Of a DNA stretch of 64,000 nucleotides, positions 54,833 through 61,580 are shown in pieces. Below the pieces are notes generated by a model. It did no database searches. It worked only from the letters and a program-made list of their open reading frames with translations, and was not told the DNA's origin. Each line of letters opens with the position of its first letter. Positions within the stretch are counted from its first letter, which is position 1. The stretch comes from Tsuneonella suprasediminis. GTDB lineage: Bacteria > Pseudomonadota > Alphaproteobacteria > Sphingomonadales > Sphingomonadaceae. The stretch covers positions 310,001-374,000 of the forward strand of contig NZ_RAHJ01000014.1 in NCBI RefSeq assembly GCF_003605755.1, given 5' to 3'. A program made the translations under genes and the position numbers.

Positions 54833-55207
54833 CTAAGGACAATCACTGTCGGGGACTAGCGACATCAGCGCGCTTCGCGCTTCGCGAAATTCGCACCAAA
54901 GTGAAAAAGCCGCAGCAGTAGGATCCTGACCGCGATCTGCGACAGCCAGCAAAGCTTTTACGCCAGGCTCCATCATTGCGATCATGTCGGAAACGCCCTG
55001 CATCGCCAGATCAAGCCGCCATCCAGCTGCGTCACGGATCATTATGGGAAACCTCTGCACCCGCGCATCCTGCTTCTCGAACGCTAGCCCAGCAAGTGTT
55101 GCAACCGCCGATCCGGCTTCTTGCAGAGCGGCCCACTGAACGTCCATTGCACTCGCATCACGCAAGTCCGCGGCAGCGAATCGCCGCTTGGATGGGAGGT
55201 CGGTCAT
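54833..55207 (-). CDS. Conserved small protein, unknown function
   Basis: This 124-residue product, from ATG 55207 (AAGGGG nine bases upstream), is mainly helical. It has a charged N-terminus (MTDLPSKRRFAAADLRD) and a regular heptad-like middle. I recognise no domain. Frames to 55216 and 55297 are alternatives. It is the last minus-strand gene before the tRNA and island junction. Confidence 0.55.
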   Translation of the reverse strand: MTDLPSKRRFAAADLRDASAMDVQWAALQEAGSAVATLAGLAFEKQDARVQRFPIMIRDAAGWRLDLAMQGVSDMIAMMEPGVKALLAVADRGQDPTAAAFSLWCEFREARSALMSLVPDSDCP

Positions 55208-55329
55208 TGCATTCATCCCCTTGCGGATACTGTCGACGACTTGCCAAATTCCTAATATCGCCATGCGGGCGGTACGATAGGGGCTGGTGCACAACAAATC
55301 GCAATGCTAAGCGCCCGCCTCTTGGCATT

Positions 55330-55406
<77 letters not shown>

Positions 55407-55576
55407 GCTTTTCTGGGATTTTCGGACCCTCGGAGCTGGGGCAGTCTTAGCCGGGGAAACGGCTAGGGAAAATATTTCTAGGCTGAAGTGATTCCTATGG
55501 GGACTCAGAGTCGCTATCCAGTTGCTCTACGCACCTTGAGCCGATAGAACAAAACGGCAATGCGAAGGGAGCGGCT
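55407..55576. other. Junction between tRNA-Arg and the island
   Basis: No gene is visible here. It contains a TAGCCG-GGGAAA-CGGCTA stem-loop (55450-55467) and, on the minus strand, a stretch at 55501-55535 that faintly resembles a tRNA D-arm. An attachment site would be expected at the tRNA 3' end, but its partner copy is not in the window. Confidence 0.3.
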
Positions 55577-57223
55577 GTGAAATTCATCGAGGACCAGACG
55601 GCCCAAAAGCTGCGCGGCGGGTACTACACGCCTCTGGATCTCGCCTCGTTCATCGCGCGCTGGGTCGGAGAGATCAATCCCGACAAGGTCCTCGAGCCGA
55701 GTTGCGGTGATGGTGCATTCTTTCAGGCTATGTCCGATGTTGGCGGCTTCGAGAAGTCGGCCCTGACTGGCTTCGAGCTTGACAGCGACGAGGCGGGCAA
55801 GGCCACCCGTCGAGCGAAGCAGCTCAACCTTTCGAAGGCCGCCGTCCGCTCCGAGGACTTCCTCGGCTGGGCGATCGAGAACATGACGAAGGGCGGTGAG
55901 CGATTCGACGCCGCGGTGGGCAATCCCCCATTCGTTCGATACCAGTTCCTGCCTCCGCAATTTCAGGTCCGGGCCGCCACGATCTTTGACGAGCTCGGGC
56001 TCAAGTTCACGAAGCACACCAATGCCTGGGTGCCGTTTATACTCGCCTCAATGTCGCTGCTGCGCCCCGGGGGGCGTTTGGCGATGGTGGTCCCGGCCGA
56101 GATCATTCACGTCACTCACGCCCAATCGCTCCGCAGCTATCTCGGCAAGGAGTGCCGGCGGCTTGTCATCATCGACCCGGAAGAGCTCTGGTTCGACGGA
56201 ACGCTGCAAGGCGCTGTCATCCTCATGGCAGAGAAGCGCAGCAGCCCGAGGCAGAAGGCCGAAGGGCTCGGCATGGTGCCCGTCCGTGGGCGAGAGTTCC
56301 TCCGGCGCTCACCATCCGAAGTCTTCGCAGAGCCGCAGTCGATCAACGGCAAGACGGTCGCTGGCAAATGGACCCGGGCGCTGCTCGACCTCGAGACCCG
56401 TGACCTCTTCGACGAGCTCGAGGCTCATGCCGACGTACATCGCTTTGATGACATCGCGCGCGTGGACGTGGGCATCGTCACTGGCGCGAACAAGTTCTTC
56501 CTCGTCCCTGACGCGACCGTCGAGGCCTACGGCTTGAGCAAGTACGCGCACCCGATGTTCGGGCGCAGCGAACACTGCCCGGGCGTGATTTATGACGAAC
56601 AACAGCACGCAGCGAATGCCGAGAAGGGAAGCCCAACCAATTTCCTCTGGTTCGATGACGCGCCCAACAAGATGGCTAAGAAAGCGCGGCAGTACATCGA
56701 GCGCGGCGAAGCCGAGAAGCTGCACACCCGCTACAAGTGCCGCATTCGCGCCCCTTGGTACAAGGTCCCTTCGGTCTATTCGACCGAAGTGGGAATGCTC
56801 AAGCGTTGCCACGACACACCACGCCTAATCCTCAACAAGATCGGCGCGTACACGACCGACACGGCGTACCGCATTCGCACCAAGGAGGCGGACGGGGAGC
56901 GGCTGGTCGGCTGCTTCATCAATCCGCTCACGGCGCTCAGTGCCGAACTCGAGGGAAGGCACTATGGCGGTGGCGTCCTCGAACTCATTCCATCCGAGAT
57001 CGAGCGGCTGGTGATTCCGATGCCCGCTAAGGCCGAGCTAGACTTAGCCGAGCTCGATAACTCCATACGGAACCGGCCCACGCACGAGACGCTCGAGCGA
57101 CAAGGCAAGGTAGTCCTCGGGGCACTCGGCATCTCGAAGGCGAAGCAAGCCAGCGCACTCGAGGGTTGGCGAAAGCTTCGCAATCGGCGGCACAGGACTT
57201 CGACGGAAGCGGTTCCCGCCTAG
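55577..57223 (+). CDS. N6-adenine DNA methyltransferase of a restriction-modification system
   Basis: This 548-residue methyltransferase has the SAM-binding motif DKVLEPSCGDGAFFQAM and the catalytic NPPF in AVGNPPFVRYQF, followed by a target-recognition region in the C-terminal half (residues about 260-500). RGGYYTPLDLASFIARW at the N-terminus is typical of gamma-class type II enzymes (PaeR7I/XhoI-like, Eco57I-type Pfam). The start is an ATG-like GTG at 55577 within GCGGCTGTG. It converges with the PLD nuclease gene, and their stops overlap by four bases. Confidence 0.88.
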   Translation: MKFIEDQTAQKLRGGYYTPLDLASFIARWVGEINPDKVLEPSCGDGAFFQAMSDVGGFEKSALTGFELDSDEAGKATRRAKQLNLSKAAVRSEDFLGWAIENMTKGGERFDAAVGNPPFVRYQFLPPQFQVRAATIFDELGLKFTKHTNAWVPFILASMSLLRPGGRLAMVVPAEIIHVTHAQSLRSYLGKECRRLVIIDPEELWFDGTLQGAVILMAEKRSSPRQKAEGLGMVPVRGREFLRRSPSEVFAEPQSINGKTVAGKWTRALLDLETRDLFDELEAHADVHRFDDIARVDVGIVTGANKFFLVPDATVEAYGLSKYAHPMFGRSEHCPGVIYDEQQHAANAEKGSPTNFLWFDDAPNKMAKKARQYIERGEAEKLHTRYKCRIRAPWYKVPSVYSTEVGMLKRCHDTPRLILNKIGAYTTDTAYRIRTKEADGERLVGCFINPLTALSAELEGRHYGGGVLELIPSEIERLVIPMPAKAELDLAELDNSIRNRPTHETLERQGKVVLGALGISKAKQASALEGWRKLRNRRHRTSTEAVPA

Positions 57224-58371
57224 TTGATCTCGATGACGAAGCGCGATTGCCCGTTCGCTGGCTCGTAAAGATACAGGGACCTTCCGAGCAAACCGGGCTG
57301 CTTGATATGCGGCGTGGCATCGCCCCAATGTAAGCCGGTGGTGTAGTTCCCCTGACCCGCTGCCCACGCTGCCTTGTGGCTCAGCGACAGGTCGAAGTCG
57401 CCCACATACACACCCGCAATAATGAGCGAGACCGGAATGTCCGCTTCATCCTTTTGCTTGGTTGCGTTGTGCGTCCAGTTCAGTTGCGAAAAGACCTGAT
57501 TACGAAAGTATGTGGTCTGGTCGATGGTCTGCCCGTTCACTTGGTACTTCGCTTGGGTCAATCTCAGTACGCCCGGGACTGCGCTGGCTTGATTGAGTTG
57601 CAGGTCCGAAGAGGGTAGGTTCGGTTTGACCCAAACAAGCTGACCGAAAGTTGGCGGGGCGGTGACAGTATTTTGACCGCCGCCCTGCGCAGGTGGCTTC
57701 GGCTTCCGAGCCTTCTTCTTTGGCGGTGCAGTTAGCGGGAGCGCGATGGGCGCCTTGCTTGTTTGTGCTCCCTGTTTCCCAGCGCCGTAGGCAGTCTGAG
57801 TTTTGGGGTTTCGCTCATCCTCGAGCAAGCCCTGCTTAAGCAGATCGACAATCTGGCGGCCGGATGTAATCGGAAAACAGTGCAGCGGATGATTGGCTAC
57901 AAGGTCCGCGAAGCCGTCGAGAAAACCGTCCACGAATGCCTTGTCGGAAGCATCAGCGTGGTCGAGCTCGAGATCGGCTCCTGCTTCAATGTTATTGTAC
58001 AATCCCGGATGTGTCAGGTTCGCGCTGCCGATAATTGCTCGTGACCGATTGGCGCTAGAGGCGAGATACACCTTCGGATGGAAAATGCGGCTGCGGGACG
58101 CTGTGTCCACCCCGTATAGTTGAATGCCGAGTTTAAGCAGGGCCGCCGCCGCTTGAGCGGTTGTCGAGCCGTTACGGACACCGATGAAGGCACGAGTATT
58201 GCCCGCTACGGGAGCAATAGCCGCCGATACGGCGCTAACCCCAGCCGAATTGGCGAACGCCGAAGAGATCAGCAGGTCTGTCATCCAAGGCTCGCCAGCG
58301 AGCGAAATTAGTTGGTCTGCGTGTTTATGCCCTGCCACAATGGGCTGAAAGATCGGTCGAACTTGCGCCAT
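57220..58371 (-). CDS. PLD-family nuclease, probable restriction endonuclease partner
   Basis: This 383-residue protein has one phospholipase D-type HxK motif, FHPKVYLASS, followed by AIIGSANLTHPGLYNNIEA, as in the NgoFVII/BfiI-like restriction nucleases. These enzymes dimerise to complete the active site and need no metal. A lysine/proline-rich linker (residues about 225-255) leads to a C-terminal domain (YFRNQVFSQLNWTHNATKQ, LHWGDATPHIKQPG) that may bind DNA. ATG 58371 (MAQVRPIFQP) is the likely start. Converging on the methyltransferase gene, it forms a putative R-M system. Confidence 0.8.
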   Translation of the reverse strand: MAQVRPIFQPIVAGHKHADQLISLAGEPWMTDLLISSAFANSAGVSAVSAAIAPVAGNTRAFIGVRNGSTTAQAAAALLKLGIQLYGVDTASRSRIFHPKVYLASSANRSRAIIGSANLTHPGLYNNIEAGADLELDHADASDKAFVDGFLDGFADLVANHPLHCFPITSGRQIVDLLKQGLLEDERNPKTQTAYGAGKQGAQTSKAPIALPLTAPPKKKARKPKPPAQGGGQNTVTAPPTFGQLVWVKPNLPSSDLQLNQASAVPGVLRLTQAKYQVNGQTIDQTTYFRNQVFSQLNWTHNATKQKDEADIPVSLIIAGVYVGDFDLSLSHKAAWAAGQGNYTTGLHWGDATPHIKQPGLLGRSLYLYEPANGQSRFVIEIN

Positions 58372-58435
58372 GAATTCCACTCTGTTGCGAGTGGTATGGC
58401 TAACCTCGAAGTCAACTATTTGCCAGCCCCTTAGG

Positions 58436-58594
58436 CTATACAGCGTAGGGGCTCGTTTCGCTGACCCGATTGGCGCAAGGCCCACACAGCCTATGGTGCG
58501 GCCCCTCGCTCTCGAAGGGCTTGCGACATCGGAGGCAGGGTCGGGTCTCGGTCGGCATGGGCTCGCCATGCACATCCCGGCGCTTGCGCCCCAT
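58436..58594 (-). CDS. Small zinc-ribbon-like protein
   Basis: This 52-residue product has two CxxC-type knuckles, PCLRCRKPF and RLCGPCANR, typical of a treble-clef or zinc-ribbon mini-protein found in phages. ATG 58594 (MGRKRRDVHG) and an internal ATG at 58558 are both possible starts. The longer frame to 59017 is a shadow. It closes the small-gene operon of the island. Confidence 0.6.
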   Translation of the reverse strand: MGRKRRDVHGEPMPTETRPCLRCRKPFESEGPHHRLCGPCANRVSETSPYAV

Positions 58595-58614
58595 ATGGGT
58601 CAGGCCCGCGTTGC

Positions 58615-58947
58615 TCACGCGACCTCGAGCATCGCCAGCATCGTCCCGTAGGCCCGGCGCTGGCCCGCGTTCATCGTGTTGCGGACGAGATGCTGGTTGT
58701 CGGGCGAGCGGAACACGTCCACCCAGACCTCCCGCTCCCCGGGCTGTCGGATAAGCCCAAAGAACGCAGCGAGCTCCTCGACTGCCACGCCGTAGATGTT
58801 CGAGACGCGCCGGACGAGCTCGAGGGTGGGCCAGCGGTCCTTTACAGTGGCGATGGCTGCGGAGAGCGCAACGGTGTGCGCCCTCCGGGTCCGCTCGTCG
58901 AAGCGGGTCATATAGTGGTCGAGGACCGCCTCCTCGGTCAGGTCCAT
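58615..58947 (-). CDS. Island protein of unknown function
   Basis: This 110-residue, mainly helical protein (MDLTEEAVLDHYMTRFDERT, then LELVRRVSNIYGVAVEELAAF) overlaps the gene upstream by 10 bases within the minus-strand cassette. The opening resembles small phage proteins in packaging or head regions, but I cannot name a family. Confidence 0.6.
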   Translation of the reverse strand: MDLTEEAVLDHYMTRFDERTRRAHTVALSAAIATVKDRWPTLELVRRVSNIYGVAVEELAAFFGLIRQPGEREVWVDVFRSPDNQHLVRNTMNAGQRRAYGTMLAMLEVA

Positions 58948-59312
58948 TGGTCGCTTGCCTCATAGACCGCATCGGTGCGGGCCTTGCGGAAGGCGACCTC
59001 AGCCGAGCGCTCGGCACAGGCGAGCTCGATCAGCACCAGGTCGGTGCCGGAGTGGTCGAGGAGGGCCTTGCCGGGGGTGCATCCCTTCTCGAGGGCGATC
59101 TCCCCGGCGCGCACCATCATCGCATCCGCGTACTCAGCCGCCTTATACAGCGGCGCGGCTTCGCCAGCGGCGACCTCGGCTGCGTTCTTGCGCAACGTGG
59201 CAGTGGAGCTCTTCAGGATCACGGCGGTCGCGCCCTTCACGGCGGGCACGTCCACAGTCGAAATCTCGTTCACCGTCATATCGCGGACGATCATCTTCTT
59301 GGGCAGGGTCAT
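58938..59312 (-). CDS. Phage-like protein with XkdF-type N-terminus
   Basis: The 124-residue protein starts MTLPKKMIVRDMTVNEISTV and continues VDVPAVKGATAVILK, which resembles the 'VDxPAxxxA' core of the XkdF/prohead-protease-associated segment of phage head genes. The rest is helical and alanine-rich. It overlaps the next gene upstream as ATGA. No catalytic residues are evident, so a protease role is doubtful. Confidence 0.55.
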   Translation of the reverse strand: MTLPKKMIVRDMTVNEISTVDVPAVKGATAVILKSSTATLRKNAAEVAAGEAAPLYKAAEYADAMMVRAGEIALEKGCTPGKALLDHSGTDLVLIELACAERSAEVAFRKARTDAVYEASDQWT

Positions 59313-59713
59313 TGTGCGGGTTCCTTTTCGGTAGGCAGGGAGGACAGGTCATTATCGACCTGCCGGGCTATCAGGGATGCGACCGTCTGGGCCTTCGCCC
59401 GGGACTGGCGGGGCTGGTTCAGGTAGCGGAGAAGGTCCGGCGCGTTCAGCTCGAGCTCGCCCAACAGAGAGCCCCGGAACTGGTGCATCAGACGGGAACC
59501 AGAGTGCGCCTCGGAGCCGTAGCGCTGGCGATACTCAGCGAGGAATGCCCGCTCGCTATCGAAAAGGGCTGTCATCGCCTCCCCGGCGGCCGCGATGCCC
59601 TTCGAAAAGCGCTCGGCCGCCTCGACCTTCTCCGCAGCGATCTCGCGCAGGCGGTCGGTGTGTCCGCCATCCGGCTCTGGGCCGTCAGGCCGCTTGCTGT
59701 TCCAAATTCCCAT
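59309..59713 (-). CDS. Island protein of unknown function
   Basis: This 134-residue protein has a charged helical middle (REIAAEKVEAAERFSKGIAA and FDSERAFLAEYRQRYG) that may form a coiled coil. It overlaps the gene upstream by 29 bases in another frame, as in compact phage operons. I recognise no family. Confidence 0.58.
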   Translation of the reverse strand: MGIWNSKRPDGPEPDGGHTDRLREIAAEKVEAAERFSKGIAAAGEAMTALFDSERAFLAEYRQRYGSEAHSGSRLMHQFRGSLLGELELNAPDLLRYLNQPRQSRAKAQTVASLIARQVDNDLSSLPTEKEPAQ

Positions 59714-60089
59714 TGTCGTCTCCTTCCTTTCCTGTGGGGTTGCCCAAGGACGCGCGCACCGATGCGATCACGTCGCGCGCCTCCTTCGGCTCGAAGCCTG
59801 CGCCCTCGAGGTCAGACCTTCGGGCGCGCCAGAAATGTTCATCGAATGCGGGCCGTTCGGCCTCGTCCCGGGCCTTCATCAAGACCCAGCGGTCATAGGT
59901 GCTGGTGGGCTCCCGCTCGCCCCGAATCAGCCGGTCCTCATGCCACAGGACGGCCAATTCGGGGGTCGCAGGCGCAGCCTCGCCCATCTCGTACAGGACC
60001 GAGATGCGCAGGGCGCGGCGCTCGGCCGGGGTCATCAAGCGATAGCCCACGGCGAAGGCGAGGAGGTCGAGAGCGCTGTCCCTATTCAT
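59685..60089 (-). CDS. Island protein of unknown function
   Basis: This 134-residue product (MNRDSALDLLAFAVGYRLMT) is acidic and helical, with FEPKEARDVIASVRASLG near the end. It overlaps the TerS-like gene by eight bases and the next gene by 29. No named domain is seen; its position directly after a terminase small subunit is where TerL would normally be, but it is not TerL. Confidence 0.58.
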   Translation of the reverse strand: MNRDSALDLLAFAVGYRLMTPAERRALRISVLYEMGEAAPATPELAVLWHEDRLIRGEREPTSTYDRWVLMKARDEAERPAFDEHFWRARRSDLEGAGFEPKEARDVIASVRASLGNPTGKEGDDNGNLEQQAA

Positions 60090-60579
60090 GGTCGATCACC
60101 CGTGCCGGAGCCGGGAGCGCCGGGCGGAGGTTCTCGGCCATCTGAAGGGCGACCTTCGCGACAGCATCGCCCAACACCCCGGCATCGACCGTGTGCGTCA
60201 CCTGCTTGTTCACCGCTATGCCGTGCGTCTCCCGATAGGCGGGCAGCATCGCCCGGGCTCGAAGCTCGAGCAGGCGGTCCGAATACTTGCGGACCGTGCC
60301 GACGATCTTTTCACGATGGCGGCCCCCGAATATCGGCTCGTCCCATCCCTCCTGCGCGCGCCGGTATATCTCGGCCTCGATTGCAGCCTCGGCAGCGTCC
60401 ATCGCCTCGTCCCACTGCGCGGCAAAATCGGGATCACGCTCGCGCTCGTCCTTGAACGTCTGGACCGCGCCGTACCGGGCCGATGCGCGCGGACTGGCGG
60501 CCCGAGCGGCACGGACGAGGATGCCATGGAGCTTGAGCTCGCTCAGGAAGGCCTTCTTGCGGCGGTCGGTCAGCTTCAT
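60082..60579 (-). CDS. Terminase small subunit-like phage protein
   Basis: The 165-residue protein matches the phage terminase small subunit-like group. An N-terminal helix-turn-helix region (KKAFLSELKLHGILVRAARA) is followed by AIEAEIYRRAQEGWDEPIFG and VGTVRKYSDRLLELRARAML, the characteristic run of these proteins. I take ATG 60579; the longer frame to 60843 is a shadow. It heads the minus-strand cassette, divergent from the RAMA-like gene. In satellites such a TerS redirects packaging of a helper phage. Confidence 0.75.
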   Translation of the reverse strand: MKLTDRRKKAFLSELKLHGILVRAARAASPRASARYGAVQTFKDERERDPDFAAQWDEAMDAAEAAIEAEIYRRAQEGWDEPIFGGRHREKIVGTVRKYSDRLLELRARAMLPAYRETHGIAVNKQVTHTVDAGVLGDAVAKVALQMAENLRPALPAPARVIDHE

Positions 60580-60627
60580 TGCGGAACGATAGCTGGCGCG
60601 GCCAACGGAACGAACGGCGAAGCGTTG

Positions 60628-60658
60628 ATAGCTATGAATAGCCCCATAGTTGCTATTC
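60628..60658. promoter_or_regulatory. Divergent promoter region with ATAGCTAT and GAATAGC-N9-GCTATTC repeats
   Basis: The palindrome ATAGCTAT (60628-60635) is followed by a perfect 7-base inverted repeat GAATAGC/GCTATTC (60636-60658), in an AT-rich patch between the divergent TerS-like and RAMA-like genes. It is a likely operator for an island regulator. The 60695-60700 AGGAGG is the ribosome site of the plus-strand gene. Confidence 0.5.
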
Positions 60659-60705
60659 CTACTATTTATGCTATTAGGTGATTCGACAGACGATAGGAGG
60701 CCGCA

Positions 60706-61098
60706 ATGGCAACAGTGGAAATCGACTTCGATGTTTACAAGGAGCTCACCGCCCGGCGGGCGAGCGAGACAACAACCTACAATGATGTGATTCGAGAGCT
60801 CCTCGGCATGGATGCGGAGCCGGAACCGGCGGATGCAGACCAAGCTTCCTCTGGCGGTCTCGAAATGAAGGGCGTGTTCCTGCCCAACGGGACGCAGCTT
60901 CGCGTCACCTACAAGGGCCGGACGTACTCAGCAGAGATCAAGGATGGCGCTTGGATCGGCAGCGACGGGAAACAGCGGAAGACCCCTTCCGAGGCCGCCT
61001 GCGCTATCACTGACACGAACGTCAACGGCTGGCGGTTCTGGAAGGTGAAGCGGCCCAGCGATACTAGCTGGAAGGTCCTCAATTCCCTCCGGCCGTAA
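60706..61098 (+). CDS. Small protein with SeqA-like N-terminus and RAMA-like C-terminus
   Basis: The 130-residue protein combines an N-terminal ribbon-helix segment resembling SeqA (VEIDFDVYKELTARRAS, then YNDVIRELLGM) with a C-terminal module (VTYKGRTYSAEIKDGAWIG, SEAACAITDTNVNGWRFWKV). The second part looks like the RAMA/DUF4357 type of modified-DNA reader. A strong AGGAGG precedes the ATG. Beside a methyltransferase it could read methylated island or host DNA, or act as the island's repressor. This is inference from weak similarity. Confidence 0.65.
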   Translation: MATVEIDFDVYKELTARRASETTTYNDVIRELLGMDAEPEPADADQASSGGLEMKGVFLPNGTQLRVTYKGRTYSAEIKDGAWIGSDGKQRKTPSEAACAITDTNVNGWRFWKVKRPSDTSWKVLNSLRP

Positions 61099-61321
61099 TG
61101 GTGTCGCGTTTCCCCTCGGCTTCCTTGAATTAACTGGCATCGCGTGGAAGCCCACGAAATGCGATAGTTTCGGCGGAGGGGGCTGGGCCTCGGAGAGGAA
61201 GAGCTCCGACAGCCAGTCCAGCGATCTCGCGCCCGCGCGCGCGTAGGCCGAACGGCGGCAACGGCAGGCGGCGGGAAGCCCAAACAGGTGGAAGCCACAC
61301 AACAACCTCGGTAAGCGACTA
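61099..61321. other. Non-coding stretch before the iteron array
   Basis: No supportable gene is seen between the RAMA-like gene and the repeats. A minus-strand frame spanning 60928-61458 is composition-driven. A GC-rich CGCGCGCGCG run lies near 61230-61245. Confidence 0.4.
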
Positions 61322-61564
61322 TCCGACTGGAAATCCGACTGCGCTAACCCCCTCTCTCTATTGTTCTTTTCTTCGATCCAGTCGGATAATCGGATTAGTC
61401 GGATATTCTCGAACAAGTCCCGCTTAGTGGTTAGAGGTCCCTTTTGGGCTTCGCGCATCTCCGAAGCAGAAGTGTCCGACTATCGCGACTATCCGACTGC
61501 GATGGGCCTAAGGCCATGAATCGAGTGGCTTTCCTCACAGTCGGATGCAATCTGAAATCCGACT
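61322..61564. repeat. Iteron-like array: eight copies of TCCGACT, mixed orientation
   Basis: The 7-mer TCCGACT or its complement AGTCGGA occurs at 61322, 61334, 61380(-), 61397(-), 61475, 61492, 61539(-) and 61558. Most copies extend to ATCCGACTG. They come in pairs spaced 12-19 bases apart, with AT-rich sequence between pairs. The array lies just past the 3' end of the primase-helicase gene, as do satellite replication origins. It may be the island's ori or a regulator array. Confidence 0.72.
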
Positions 61565-61580
61565 GTCCGCTCCGAAGCGA

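Noticed and set aside
55501-55535. tRNA-like D-arm fragment on the minus strand after tRNA-Arg
   Set aside because: Only a partial GTAGAGCAACTGGATAGC-like match is present and no cloverleaf forms; it could be an old integration scar but cannot be supported.
60928-61458. 176-codon minus-strand frame between the RAMA-like gene and the iterons
   Set aside because: It is antisense to a better supported gene and runs through the repeats; composition is arginine/proline biased.
61322-61564. Repeat cluster considered as a CRISPR array
   Set aside because: Repeats are only 7-9 bases, irregularly spaced and in both orientations, with no cas genes nearby.
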